64,000 nucleotides of DNA, taken from assembly GCA_030867875.1 (NCBI GenBank), contig JAOWCC010001501.1, positions 28,726,792 through 28,790,791 on the forward strand. The letters are read 5' to 3'. This stretch comes from Actinernus sp. WN-2022 (Eukaryota > Cnidaria > Anthozoa > Actiniaria > Actinernidae). Position numbers and translations under genes: made by a program. The notes below the pieces were generated by a model that was not told the DNA's origin, ran no database searches, and saw nothing but the letters and a program-made list of their open reading frames with translations. Positions 33,373-45,599 of the stretch are shown here, piece after piece; the first letter of the stretch is position 1; every line of letters begins with the position of its first letter.

Positions 33373-34252
33373 CATATTAATATATGATGAGCGAAAGATC
33401 CGTCAAAACAGCAAACTGAATGTACTTGACTCACTGTACAAAATCATACAGGACGTGACCAATGCTCAAGGCCGAGGAGAAAGTCCATGTAGGAGAAGAG
33501 AAAGTAACCGGGTCAAATTTGAAAATTAATACTTAGTTGTTTGGACACTGAATTCTTCAAGTTTTAGTTTGATTATTCTTTTTCTTTCAGTCACAGTAAA
33601 ATATTAACCTTTTTCGCCAGGTTGTGGAAGATTATCCGGAGCAAAACATGTTTTTGCAAATAAAACTTTTCTAAGACGCCTAAAAATTAAGTATCCAGAA
33701 CTGAAGAATGGAACGTTGATTTATACAAGGATTGAAACTTTGAATCTGCATATTTCGGCAAATCTGGCGTTTAAACATGAGAAACTCAGTCAGAATTCCG
33801 GAGTCGGAGATCCATAGCAAAAAAATATAGTTGTAATAATATACATGCAACAATTCTCGAATTTGTTTGACTGAGAGGAGTCAGTATATTTATGCTAAAC
33901 ACCAGTGCTAAACTCGTGTAATACCAGTGCCGAATCATGTAATACCTCAGATGTGAACAAACTATATCCAACTAGAACTCATGAATTGGATGGAGTGACT
34001 TGAGAGGCGGTGGTCTTTCCAAACTTTTGCAACTACAATTTAATGTATAATATTTACAGCCAAGAGAAGTTGAAAAACTGAAAGAAACTCCTTTGAATAT
34101 AACAAGACAAAAAGCACAAATACGCAGATGAATATTATTAACAAGTAATCATATGGCTTTTTCGTGCCATTTTTGGGGTGGTATTTTCCCCAAACAACTG
34201 AAGATATAAAGAAATCGCTCCTAGAGCGAAAACAACATTTGCCACACAATAT

Positions 34253-34602
34253 TAAGCTTTATAACCGCAATAGAATAGCATGCACTGCAAATAAAATCAA
34301 AGATTCCTCTAGAAAAAAACCTCTGATTTTTTAACGGGTCCTGAAACGTCAGGACCCGGCTAAACCACAGATCGAATTTGAAGTTTACCGTGTTGGTTTT
34401 TGTGGAGGGAGGAAAATCGGAGAACCGGCCCAAGAAACTCAACTCATATATTGCGCCGGCCGCGATCAGGAAACAAAGGTGATCATGAGATGCGAGGCGC
34501 TAAACCACTGTGTCACTCCGGCTCCTGGCCTCCTTCATATTTGAAAATTCTAGTAGTGAGTGTCGAAGCATAAACGTGCAGTGCAGGTGCTTGAAGTTAA
34601 TA
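34253..34602 (-). mobile_element. SINE-containing block present only in copy 2
   Basis: Copy 3 reads straight across this position (near 58936). Minus-strand reading gives a tRNA-like head with an A-box-like GTGGTTTAGCGCCTCGCATC at about 34480-34505, then the CCTCCACAAAAACCAACACG body and CGGGTCCTGACG end. The B box is not convincing, so it is an old SINE rather than a tRNA gene. Confidence 0.6.
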
Positions 34603-35498
34603 ATTCTAAAGTTCAATGTGTTCTGCAAAATGGCTTACCGTGTAATGTTCAATATATATCAAGATACATTTAACATTTTTTATAGGCAAAAGCTGTATAA
34701 GTGCTTCTTAATATCGACTCCGACCTTGTTTCTTTTAAACTTTAATAGTTTCATAGCTTTACAAGTAGGAAAGAAAACAAGAAAACTGACTGGAAAGCCG
34801 GAATCAGGAGTGAACTTCAGTCATGAATAGGTTACCCGTACAAAAAGCCAAAATAAGTACGTAAAATGCGCAAATCTTCAAAACGAGAATATAGATTTTG
34901 AAAAGCTATTGTTATAGTTTATAGCTTCCATGAGCTTTGTTGGTAATGATTTTCAATTAAAACGAAGGAATGGAAACTTCCACAAAAAACTATATCAGTA
35001 TATATAAATGTTACCGGAAAATATTATGTTCTCGTTTCGATGATTTTCACATTTGACGTAAAATCAAGGGGTCGAAAATTTTGTGTGTGCTATGACTAAT
35101 TCAATATCTGGCCGAAAACATCTCAATGACTGGCCGAAATCTTCCTGCTGAAAATGAGAATCTTTATGATGCCCATCGGCTGTCTTAAGTCAAGAAAATA
35201 CCAAATAATCTCCATGTTCGTATACATACCTGCAGTACTATCATCATCATCATGACTGTCAATTTATTTCAACTCCGGGCAACTCCGTTCCAGAGTAACA
35301 GAACTATGCTAGCTTCTTCGAGACACATCACAGTAGAAATGAAACAAGATTAACAATATCTACTGCTGCTCTAACGGCAGATGTTCAAATCGCTAGGCAA
35401 GTACTAGTGTAATTACAATTATAGATGATTGCATGTTACAGAAAGTACAATGTCAATACATTTTTAAAAGTGCGTTAACGAATCAGACGTCTAATTAA

Positions 35499-35600
35499 CA
35501 ATTAGATCTGCAGCCCGTTTGGGCTACGAGTCAATAGCCCATGAGGCGCAGCTGAATGGGCTATTTAACTCGTAGCCCATAAGGGCGAGAGGTCTAATTG
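35499..35600. repeat. Foldback with GGGCTACGAGT arms
   Basis: The left arm CAATTAGA ... GGGCTACGAGTCAATAGCCCAT is the near reverse complement of the right arm, with a loop of about 14 bp. Confidence 0.75.
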
Positions 35601-35602
35601 TT

Positions 35603-35792
35603 TTAGTATAAACTAACTAGTCGGACAGTAGAAAATAATAGAAAGAAACAAATTGAAGTTGAAAAACTTTTATTATTTCGTGAAAATGCGTGCGGTTTTT
35701 CTCTACCATGGGCTATCACAAATAGACCTATTGTAGGGTAGCCAATCAGAATGCAGGATTTGTAATAGTCCACTAGTTGGTTTATACTAAAT
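35603..35792. mobile_element. MITE with TTTAGTATAAAC termini
   Basis: Ends TTTAGTATAAACTAACTAGT and ACTAGTTGGTTTATACTAAA are near inverted repeats about 190 bp apart; the interior includes GGGCTATCACAAATAG. Non-coding. It abuts the foldback to its left and is absent from copy 3. Confidence 0.65.
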
Positions 35793-35898
35793 ATATTTAG
35801 ATTAGCAGACCTTATGTCATCATGTAGGGAGTTCTAGAATTGCCGAGGGAAACATGGAGTTGAATCACGCGGCGGTCATATTGTTTACAAACAATAAA

Positions 35899-36038
35899 CA
35901 CTTAATGACTGGCCCCGAGGCTAACAGTGAGTTTTGTTTCCCCGAGATCCTCGATGTTCCCGAGACGGAGTCGAGGGTAACACCGAGGATCGACGAGAAA
36001 CAAAACTCAGTGATTTCCGAGGGGACAGTCATTAAGTG
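35899..36038. mobile_element. 140-bp foldback element
   Basis: Arms CACTTAATGACTGGCCCC ... GAGTTTTGTTTC and the reverse complement give an almost continuous palindrome. Copy 3 keeps only its first 20-25 bp (about 60160-60183), where the paralogy jumps to 37600. Confidence 0.75.
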
Positions 36039-36824
36039 ATTTGTTATATACGCATAAGTTTTACTCACGAAAGTAGTTAAGAGGCAAAGTTGTGCATAAA
36101 TACAGGATCTAGTCGTTTGTCGTCTTCTCTTGGGGAAGCTGCTTTTCAACACAAAACGCTGCCAGGTTCGCTACGACAGTTTTAGTATCGTTTTGTCTTT
36201 CTTGCATCCTTTTTTAGCTACCAATGCCTCACTCTCGCGCTTGATAAAGATGTAAATTCTTTCTTTGGAGCTGTTTCCATTTTGAATGCTTTCTTTCAAT
36301 GAAAATTGGTCAGATTTTGATGGAGTGATCTAGACATTTTGGTAAACAAATATTTCCCGCCATTAGCTAGCCAGTGGCGCGCGCGAGACATCACACCATC
36401 TTCTGTCACGATGTGATCACGTGGCGGGCAACAATTGATGAATTGCCGCTCGAGAAACTACAGGCTAACCATCTTCCCATTTTGTGTATTTTAGTTTGTC
36501 ACTGATGCTAATCCATTATTTCTTAGCACATTGTGCAATATAATACCTTTTGATTTGATTCTGCTGTGTATGTGTTGATTTAGCGCGCGCTCATAATACA
36601 GCTCGGGCTTCCTGTGGCTCAGGTTTGTTTACATATAGCTCGGGCTCCCTCTGGCTCATCTCGCTAACCGACATAAGAATACACAAGAGAGACAACTAAG
36701 TCATGACCGACAAGCGTTTTCAAGGCTCTTTTCTTGACTATTTCTCGTTTCGGTTGTATTAAAAAACAAATTTACGATAGTTTCCCATGGTACGTATGTC
36801 CTCTTATTTATCATGTGTTTCGTC

Positions 36825-37165
36825 ATCAAGCATGTGGGGCCCGGCACTCCTACATTTGGCCAGCCTGTCTGGAGTACCGTTCACTTAATACTGCGGTAAG
36901 GAGATACTCTGCCTACCATTGCGAACTTCTCTCTTTTAAGTGGGCGGTAACAGGAACGTTCAGGCAGTATCTTTATGGACAAAAGTTTCATGTTGTTATT
37001 GACAGCAATCCGCTCACATACCTTTTATCAACAGAGCTCAATGTCACCGATCATCGTTGGCTTTCTGATTTATCGACCTGAAAAATTAAGTTGTGACGCA
37101 GATGGGCTCTCAGTGATGCCTCAATATGTATACCCATCCTCGACGATGACTTCGCTTCATGTTGT
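36825..37165 (+). pseudogene. Ty3/Gypsy retrotransposon RNase H fragment
   Basis: An open stretch ends with YSAYHCELLSFKWAVTGTFR, YLYGQKFHVVIDSNPLTYL and DHRWLSDLST, the RNase H-like region following RT in Ty3/Gypsy Pol. After a frameshift near 37075 the next frame has YRPEKLSCDADGLSV, matching the linker before the integrase. No RT catalytic region, integrase or LTR is found nearby, so this is an isolated, broken remnant. It lies in a block absent from copy 3. Confidence 0.8.
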
Positions 37166-37970
37166 TTAGAGAAACGAAGAACTCTCTCAGATCATTGGCA
37201 TCCGCCATCTTTTTTCCCCAGGGCCTTCCCGCCACATTTGCAGGCTTGGAAAATAAATCGATAATCGATCGATATATTGTTCGTGAACCAGAAGAATATA
37301 TTTATACTTTTTCTCGAAAGGTAATCTTACCATGTAATCGATACTTTTCGGCATACGATTTTAATTTCTCGCACAGCAATTTTTTTCTCAACATGCTATC
37401 GATACTTTTCGACACACGATCTTAATTTCTCGCACATCATTTTTTTTCTCAACTGGTGATCTGAAACTCAACCCACTTTTGACATGTTTAGCTTGCCATA
37501 CTACTCAACAAAATTTGCCTTTTACTGTATGGATCAAAGTTAGAGCAAGTTGAAATGCTATTGTCTTGTACTCGACACTGATTGGATCAGTTAACCATAA
37601 GTTGGAATGCTGCGTTTTCGTTCTGCAATGTGATTGGTTCTCGTTGTTTAAGTGGCCCTGGTTACAGCAGTCACACAGTAACAGACCCACGTGGGTTAGC
37701 TAGAATACTGAACACTCACAACACGTGTACTAAAGGTATGATAATTATAAAAATTATTATTGCTGTTTCTATTATATGACGCTACGGTTAGGATCGAGGC
37801 TGCTGTGTTTAACACAATATTTAATCTTTACATTTGCTCAAAGAGCTAGTAAACTCATCTAGGGAGCTTATGTAATATAATATAAACAAATTTTATGCAC
37901 AACTAAGGACATTTAGAAGCTAAGTTAAAAACAATAAAAAAACAGCAAACGATAACAAAGACAAAAACAG

Positions 37971-38175
37971 AATAGAGGTAATCGGCTAACGCTGTTGCCA
38001 CCCAATTCAGATCATGTGATGTAAACAGATGCTACTCTGGAGAATTATTCCTTTTTCATTCTAATCATAATGCAGTCATGCCTATCTGAATAAAATTAAT
38101 TTTCAAAGAGTCAATGTGAGTTTACATCACATGATCTAAATTGGGTGGTAACAGAGTTAGCCGATTACCTCTATT
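37971..38175. mobile_element. 205-bp foldback with AATAGAGGTAATCGG ends
   Basis: The ends are perfect inverted repeats of about 15 bp, and the arms continue (ATCATGTGATGTAAAC against GTTTACATCACATGAT). Copies 2 and 3 stop matching at its left edge, so it sits at a duplication boundary. Confidence 0.8.
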
Positions 38176-38280
38176 GTTTTGACCAATATAGGACTGCACT
38201 TCACTGAATAATAGAGAATTAACACGAAAATTTAAGTCTCTATAAACGCCGTAGGGAAACCAATTCATTTTTTTTGCTGA

Positions 38281-39575
38281 AGCTCTAGTCCATTTCGAGC
38301 CTATAATCTATAATTTGTTGTCGCCCCCGTCAAATTAACTCAGGGTTTTCCATTAGCGCTTCAGCCGGATTTATTAACTGTTTTATTCTAGTCGCCGTAT
38401 ACCACAAATATTACTAGTGCTCTCATCTCAACCTCGTTGCCAGGGTCCTCCGCGCATCCAACATGAAGGCTCTGGTACTGAGACCGAACTATCACGTATT
38501 CTCATTGGCTCTTCCGTTATGATGCAAATGCTGTTCTAACACTGCCTTTTATTGGGCTAACAGACTGAGCCAACAGATATCTAGATGAACTTGTATGTAT
38601 ATTCGTAGTTTAATTTTCTCAAATTTTCTCAATAAAACGATTCTAAATAACCTTAAATACATTGTGTAGGTAGAGCAATAGATGAAGTATATTACTGGGT
38701 TGTTTTCTAGTAGGTTTCATCAATGGGAAAGCCAGGATCTGAACATGTGCTATCGATCGCTTCGCTTCAACGCTAACGGAAAATGAACGGCTTTTTAGGA
38801 TTCTCTTCTAGATTAGATACGTCCTGGTAGCATTGTGATACCCTTCCACTGTTTCTTTATCCAAGTAAACTCCATTTCGAGCCGTTTAGTATCCTATTCT
38901 CATCGGTCTCACCCGTACTCATTGAGTTTACGGATATCCGGCGGCCACAGTAATCTTAGAATGCCAACGATCATAACATGGTTATATAACCTAAACTCCG
39001 CGAAGACAACTCAACACTCAAACCTCAAACCTCCGAGACCCACAGAGGCCCAGAACTGAAAACGGCTAAAGAGGTCGACTTACGCTTGCGACCCTGTTGG
39101 GAACCTCCGGCGACAAAACTGTTGGGGTCCCTGAAGGCCAGCATAGACACATCGTGGCCACTAAGCACCGAGCTGAGGAAATCTCGAAATATGTGGGTGT
39201 TACCAGCTGCCAACCGCTGGGCTGCGCGTGCGTAAAGGGGTTGCCGTCATGCCGAATCCAGGCAATAAAACAGTCGGTAACGCGAGTCGGGTCGAACCCC
39301 TGCGTTAGTTCCCAGTATTGAAAGAGCGAGCTTGACTTGAAACGCTTAGATGATCGCTGGGAAAAGAAACAAGCGAGTAAAAGGTAGCGCAGCCCAGAGG
39401 GTGACAGCCTTAAACCTCAGTAATCCGAGAGGGAATTAGACTCCCCTTTTAAAGCTGTCAACCTCGAGCGAGAAAATAAAAAAAGTCGTGGTGAAAGCAA
39501 TAGAGGTAACCCCAAAATTGAGGAATGCGGAGTAGTATTACCAAAAAAGACAGGAGAAACAATATAAGCTGAAAC
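38281..39575 (+). repeat. Module X, second copy
   Basis: Most complete X in the window. It is preceded by an AGCTCTAGTCCATTTCGAGC start shared with 63101 but missing from copy 1. It carries the recurrent 74-codon frame at 38835-39059, with no known domain. Confidence 0.7.
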
Positions 39576-40083
39576 ACAGCTGAAACAATGGTAATAAACG
39601 GTAATTAACAAATGAATGCCAGGCCAGGGCACAACAGCAACAGATGGACAACCAGTGAGGATAATTGCAATGGAAAGCAAGATAATACCCAATTAGCGAG
39701 ACGTACTTGACCAATGCACAAAATTTGAAACTGTTGTTATGAACAAGCCAAATAAACCAAGTGTGTACCACAACGTACGCGGAAAGGGTCACCCTCCCTC
39801 CCGAGCAACTTTACCGAGCGTTTATATGGAAGAAAAGTTGTCCCGGGTGCCCGAGACAACTTAGTCTTGAGTGAGTCTGGGCACGTAATATTGGATTACG
39901 CATGCTCTGTGTGTCCCGAGTTGGCCCGGTTAGGCGAGGCAAAGTGTTTATATGAGAAAAAGTTGGCTCGCCCCCCAAGGTTACCCTACCTTGTAAATCG
40001 AGTGCCTCGGGGAGGAGGGTCACCCCCCCCCCCCCCACCCCCCCCCCCCCCCCCCCCCCTCCCGAGCCAAGTTTGCGGTTTCT
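39576..40083. repeat. Spacer with poly-C tracts and GTTGGCTCGCC repeats
   Basis: No gene. It contains several diverged GAGAAAAAGTTGGCTCGCCC-type motifs and a 40-bp C run at 40021-40060. The short stretch at 11393-11415, just before LINE A, matches this motif, which ties the LINE A junction to this spacer. Frames over the C runs are artefacts of low complexity. Confidence 0.6.
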
Positions 40084-40983
40084 CATGTAGACGGTTGACT
40101 TCGTTTTATAAAGAAATGTATGAAAAGTTGGCTCGCCCAGGGTAGCTCGGGGGGGAAGGTGACCCCCCCCCCCGAGCCAACTTTCCTTCATATAAACAGG
40201 CAGCGGATTTCCGTCCAATTCCCGAGGGACAGTAGCTCCAGGTATAGGTATGGTGAAATTGGATTAAAATCACAATAAATAAAAGAGTATTTAATAATAA
40301 GGAAAATCAAGCTGTTTTCTAAAATCTATGTTTGTTAAGCTTTCAGAAAATATATACTTTGTAGGAGTTTTCTTGAATTTAACGCGCGCAATTCACTCTT
40401 TTCACCTGGTGGCCATCTTGGATTCAAAGCGAGGTAATCCTTTGTTTTTGCCAGGTTAGCCTCGTAGTGGGGACTAGTGAAAAACGAGGCTAACCTGGCA
40501 AAAACAAAGGATTGCCTCGCTTTGAATCCAAGATGGCCACTAGGTGAAAAGAGTCAATTAAAAGTTTTCGGGAAGCGCTCTTGAAGGGCTCCTGATACCT
40601 TAAAATGCAGAAGAAAGTTACACAAGAAATTTACATAACTTTTCGTCTCCCAAAAATATTAGTTTGAATGGGATTTTCACTGGTCTCACTATGAGCTTGA
40701 ATCATAAACAATCATTTGCCGTGCAAGGTGATGCAGCTGTACACTTTTATAGGAATCAATATTAAAATATAACTTCATGGGCACGCTAGCCCTGATGCCC
40801 TGATAAAAAAAACAGATTTTCACAGGGGCATGGCTCTTAAAGTTTACTTAGGACAAGAATTGGTAAGTACAAAGATAGCTAATTTTAGAATAACTTAATA
40901 TTCCAAATTGTAAAGATTAGTACATAAAATATTTTCCAAAAAAAAAGAATTAGTCGAAAAAAAAATTGCTGCAGCTTGAGAAT
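40084..40983 (+). repeat. Module Y, second copy
   Basis: Collinear with 13351-14285, including the large hairpin (about 40396-40550). It ends in a C run (40990-41017) absent from the other copy. Confidence 0.75.
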
Positions 40984-41236
40984 CCGCCCTCCCCCCCCCC
41001 CCCCCCCCCCCCCCCCCTACATAATTTTTCTAACGGTCCGTCCCTTAGTATTTTTTAGTAGTTTGAACCGTGTTAATTACAATTTTTCAGTGCATCCTGA
41101 TTGGTTAAAAGTGAAGGCCTTTGTTTCTTCTCTCGGGAAACTCTGTGCTAAAAATAACTCTACCGTTTACAGTTTGCGTGACAATATAATGTGGGAAGAG
41201 GAATACTCCTCTGTAATATACTCCTGGCACCGGTTG

Positions 41237-42200
41237 TTCAAAGGGTAGATAACTCGCTATCCACCGGATAAATCTCTATCCAGCGGATAAAATTTATCCA
41301 CTGGATAAGTTTGGTTGCACAAAGCACGGATAGCGCTATCCAGCGGATAAAGTTATCCATGGTTAGATAGGTTGCATAACTTTTTATCCACCGAATAACT
41401 GAAATGTAGAAAACAAACATATGGCTGCTCGTAGACTTCTAGTTCTCCTTTTAGATAATAATAATAATAATAATAACCGTTCTTAGAACGCATTATGCAA
41501 GCCTCAATGCGTTTACAATATGAATATAAATTTAACAGTACTTAGTTTAAAAAGATTCGAGATTTACATTTTTCTTAAAATATATAATAATGAATAAATT
41601 GTTCCACGAAGCAATAAATAAACACACTATTCTAAATTATAATTGAAAAGGTGTGTCTTAAGACACGACTTAAAATTAGTTATTGAATTTGCACTTCGTA
41701 TCCTAGCTGGTAGTGCATTCCAGAGCCTGGGTCCTGCGATCGAAAAGGCGCGGTCCCCATGCGTGGCAGAGAAAGATTTGGGGACGGTTAAGAGGATTTC
41801 AATTCACCTAGGAGTAGAAGAGCAATAATTTCACGTCTGACACGCTCCTCCGACAAACACCGAGTGCATTCACTTTCCCCGCGATTTCCTCCCAAACTGT
41901 TGTCCTGTTTTTGTTATATAAGTTGTCGAGAACTTACTTTTAATCACTCCGAGATTTCTCTCAGCTGCCTCGTTTTCTGTTCCTCTTAGTCGGCTCTGGC
42001 TCAATATTTTCCGCTATTGTTGTTGTGGCGCGAACGAGAACTGAACAAGGTCAGAGGGTCACATTTTGGATAGCGACTTATCCATTGGATAGTTATCCGC
42101 GACACTATTCAGGCTTTGTGCAACCACTTTATATACGGTGGATAACTATCCAGTGGATAGCGGTTTTATCCGCTGGATAGCACTTATCCACCCTTTGTAC
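41237..42200. mobile_element. TIR element built of TATCC/GGATA palindromic motifs
   Basis: Terminal inverted repeats of about 100 bp start TTCAAAGGGTAGATAAC and end with the complementary TATCCACCCTTTGTA. They consist of many short palindromes of the form CTATCCxxxGGATA. Both termini also share TTGGTTGCACAAAGC (inverted in the right TIR). The interior holds a LINE fragment. No transposase was found. The tip TTGTTCAAAGGG recurs at 10228, 14648 and 43496. Confidence 0.65.
41452..41870 (-). mobile_element. LINE D: 3' fragment with (TTA)n tail
   Basis: On the minus strand one frame reads GPRLWNALPARIRS and then NFKSCLKTHLFN, the conserved C-terminal end of CR1/L2-like ORF2 proteins. It is followed by a (TTA)n microsatellite tail at 41457-41477. 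It is nested in the TIR element at 41237-42200. The plus-strand 61-codon frame here is a shadow. Confidence 0.6.
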
Positions 42201-42205
42201 ACTCA

Positions 42206-43140
42206 ATTAGTAGTGGTGACGTAACGATGACATCATCGGTCACGTAATATTAAATACATGCCATATCTCCCTCATTTCTAATGCCAGGCAGTTCAAACCT
42301 GGACAGACATGGTAGTGGGTCCCTATCAATCACTTAGTGGTGATGACGTAACGATGACGTCATCGGCCACGTAATTTTTAGTATGTGCGAAAATAGCTCA
42401 CTGACCATCCGCGAGTTGCCTTTAGGGGCCCTATGTTTGGTATAACGCGCATGCTCTGTGTCCTTCTGTTAACTCCGCTGTTCTGCTTAATCGCGGTCGC
42501 AAAATAGCAGATATCTCATTATGCATGCTTTTGCATGGCATTTAGAAATGGCCAACACTTACAAGAAATGTATGGGACCAAACATAAAATGTTAACGTTT
42601 TATAGCCTTAAGTACCTCTATGAAAGCTTTCCCTTCCCGGTCTTCGTGTTTCAAACTCAGGGCTCATAGAAACCCATTAGTTTAAAAATTTGATGAATCC
42701 AGTCACGTTTCCTTCGGTCCCAAAAAAATACGTCCTTTTAGCCATAAATCACCACAGGCTGCTATACCGATTCCTTGTAAATTACCGAGAAGTGCATCCC
42801 AAACTTCCATGTAGTACTCGCTAACCAACAACGAAGGCGAAATCCCGGTCTTCGAATCAGTTGCTTCCACAGATAATCAGGCCTTGATATCGCCATTTTT
42901 GAAGGCTGTTTATCGTAGTTTGGTTCGGTCAAAACTCGCCGTAACTTTAGGCTACAAGACTTGCTGTCAAGAAGCCGCCATTACGTTTTCAGGTCAAAAC
43001 ACACAGAAGACGAAGACATTTTGTCCACCAACGGCTATCTATTCAAAGTATTACCGCTGTTTAGACCAAATGCAGGCTCTAATATAATAAAACGAGGGAT
43101 TGAGCTGCATTTGGATTCCTTGTGGTCGAGTGCCACACGA
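42206..43140 (+). repeat. Module Z, second copy
   Basis: Inverse of 9310-10237, with the same two TGACGTAACGATGACATC/GTC blocks. It is missing from copy 2 except about 18 bp at 14285-14305, where two separate deletion joints can be read. Confidence 0.65.
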
Positions 43141-44990
43141 CGCCATCTTTGTTATTTTTGGTATAGTGCGCATGCTCTGTGCCCTTGTGTTAATTCCACT
43201 GTTCGGTTAATCGCGGTCGCAAAATGTCTTGATTTCTGGTATTGCGTTCAGCATACCGAGAACATCGCAATCTATTTCGGTCTGGGAAATCAATGCTATA
43301 TTTCATTTTTCATTTGGAGCGATTAATTTCGATCAGCCAAATTTCATTAAATTTCGAAAAAATATCAGTTAATGGAGGTAGTAGTTCAACTTTATCACGC
43401 GGCTGATGGCAAATAATTTGTCCAAATAAACAGATCGAGTTCACTGAAATTGCGATCTGGCACTGAGCGATACTGACAATGTTCTGGACCCGGTTGTTCA
43501 AAGGGTGGTATACTGATATATATATATATGTCCTCTTCTTTACCACGTTTAATTTGAGTCATCTATAGACTTGATTGTAGTTTGCGAAAAGCGACCAGGC
43601 CCTTATCAAGACCGAGCATTGGCCTAGTACATCGTACATTGTGTGTGACGACGTACAGGAACCTTTACAATAGAATACACACCAAGTGCTAGTGAGCAAT
43701 GGCTTTTGATTGATCTTATACGTCACGCCACAAGACCTCGTACATCAAACTGCGCAGTCGCGAAACAAAATGCGCGGGACTTGAATCACGATTTCAAAAT
43801 CAGGAATTCTACCGATTTACCTTTTTCTTTCGTCCTTAATTTTATCTACACTTCGAAAATAAACAAAACTAAGATGGGGTTAGGAGATGCAAGTGATACT
43901 CCATAAAACTAATCCAACATGCTCTTTATGTGTTATAAACAAACTCGACTTTTATTTGTAGTAATTAAAGTTGTGTGAATTACAAGAACAATGTATTATA
44001 CATAGGCAAGAGATGTGAGGTAAGTGAACGAATCTCCATGCCTCATGATAATAATTATTTATATTTCAAATCTATTTTTATTTCACAACATGTGTCGTAA
44101 GTAATTTTATCTTGTTCTGGTAGGCTACCCTTATTACCCATTGTTTATACCCCCTGGGGCCTCATAGCATCGTTATAAACTATTCCTTAGCGAAAGAGCG
44201 CCCAATAGGTGTCTTTCTTAAAATAACCAGGCTGTGTCCTGTTAATCGAAAAACAGATTCCAAATAATTATCATTGGACCAGACCCATGTATTGGGGATT
44301 CGTTCTCTTACCTCATTCTTTCTTGATGTCCGATATATGTGAACTATAATATACAGTTTTAGCATAACCCAGTCACCGTCTATTGTGGAAACTCGCCATC
44401 TGATTGGCTAGCCAGACACGGTCTATATTAACAATAACCTATTTGTTCGTCCGCGAACATTATCTGTTTCAAGAAGAGAACAGTTCCCGAGAGCGAAGCT
44501 TACGCTCACAGGTAGTGCATTCGCTGATATTTGTCGTCTGGTGGAGAGAAAATATCGGATCACATGACGCAGTCCACCAATCACGTGAGAGAGAAAACAT
44601 TTGATGGGTTATAATGATCGATAGTCCGACCTGCGCGCGATGCAGACAAAAAAGAAAACTGCCTTTTGTGCTACATAGTTTTTCTCAGTTTTCTCGATCA
44701 CTAAGTTGATAAAACGGTGGCTTGGTTATGCTAAAACAATTGGACTGGTTCGCTCTTGGGTTCTATCGACATTGTTGTTGATTCAGGGGTGCGCTCCTCA
44801 TCAACCATCAGCCGTTAAAGTTCATCGCATTTTTTTGCGCGCGCTCATTGGCTAAAAGTGATCACGTAACGTGACAGTTGTCGTCCACGGATGCATATTA
44901 TTATTATCAGGTGATAGTGCCCGCTGAGAGCGGAAGACAATTTTGTGATGAACAATAACGAAAGATAGAGTGTGTATGTCTCGGAACTAT
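43140..44990 (+). repeat. Module W, third copy
   Basis: Same order as 14297-19900, with a single 84-bp unit at about 43617-43690, one 43-bp unit and no MITE. It breaks at about 44990, where copy 2 would continue into the PAN exon. Confidence 0.75.
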
Positions 44991-45440
44991 TAAGTTCGAG
45001 CGCTTATATGCCAGTTTTACGAACATCAAATTTCCAAGGGAAACTATGAGTTGTCAGTATATTATTCATATGCAATTTGCTTACTCCACGGTAGAATTTT
45101 CTTTTTTTGTACTGAAAAATCATCCACCTTAAGTGATACTGAATTTCTGAAATCACTGAAACTGTGTTTCAAAACTACTCTCCTTTTGTGTGAAAACACT
45201 TCGTTCCATCAGAAGTGTCCAAAATATAACAAACCAAGAAGCTTCAATAAAATTTTAAAATGTTCCCGACGTTGCATTTTCGTCATATTTAAAGTTTTGA
45301 GAGTTTTCACTAGATGCAATTCAAATCTGTTAACAAAAATGAGAAAATGATATTCTTCAAGTTTTGATAGATTTTGATGTTTAAGTCAATGAGGTGGACG
45401 ATTGAAACAATACCACAATTAGCACTTTCTGCATTCCTTG

Positions 45441-45599
45441 CAGTGCCGTAGCATGCCCTGAAAAACTGGGGGGGCACAAAGTCATTTCGCAACCTAACCC
45501 CTGGGTTTCCGAGGGGGCCAGGTACCTTGTTTGTTTGTTTTTGGAAAACATTTGGGGGGGGCACGAGCCCCCCCGGCCTCTAAGGGCGCTACGGCCCTG
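45441..45599. mobile_element. Possible hAT-type MITE
   Basis: Ends CAGTGCCGTAGC and GCTACGGCCCTG are near inverted repeats and resemble the CAGxGxCGTAGC termini of hAT elements. The interior has GGGGGGGCAC/GTGCCCCCCC-like arms. An 8-bp target duplication is not evident, which lowers confidence. Confidence 0.4.

Larger units (their letters stand above)
23790..38000. other. Long direct duplication, copy 2 tail (pairs with 53040-60575)
   Basis: Block-by-block collinearity with 53040-60575 in the same orientation. Examples are 24420-25300 with 53680-54560, 26405-26940 with 55550-56070, 28420-29200 with 56460-57250, 30130-30960 with 57260-58045, 33375-34250 with 58050-58935 and 37600-37980 with 60180-60575. 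Size differences come from LINE B, a SINE block, the 29213-30127 block, the 26937-27958 block and the 35920-37595 block (all only in copy 2) and a MITE only in copy 3. No host gene was recognised in this tail. Confidence 0.8.

Noticed and set aside
34480..34530. tRNA-like sequence
   Set aside because: Only an A-box-like part is recognisable; it is joined to a SINE body.
39811..40218. Gly-rich and Pro-rich frames over poly-C/poly-G runs
   Set aside because: Low-complexity translation of homopolymer tracts whose length differs between copies.
45051..45350. 99-codon plus-strand frame
   Set aside because: No domain, signal peptide or splice context that could be supported; composition is like the surrounding intergenic DNA.
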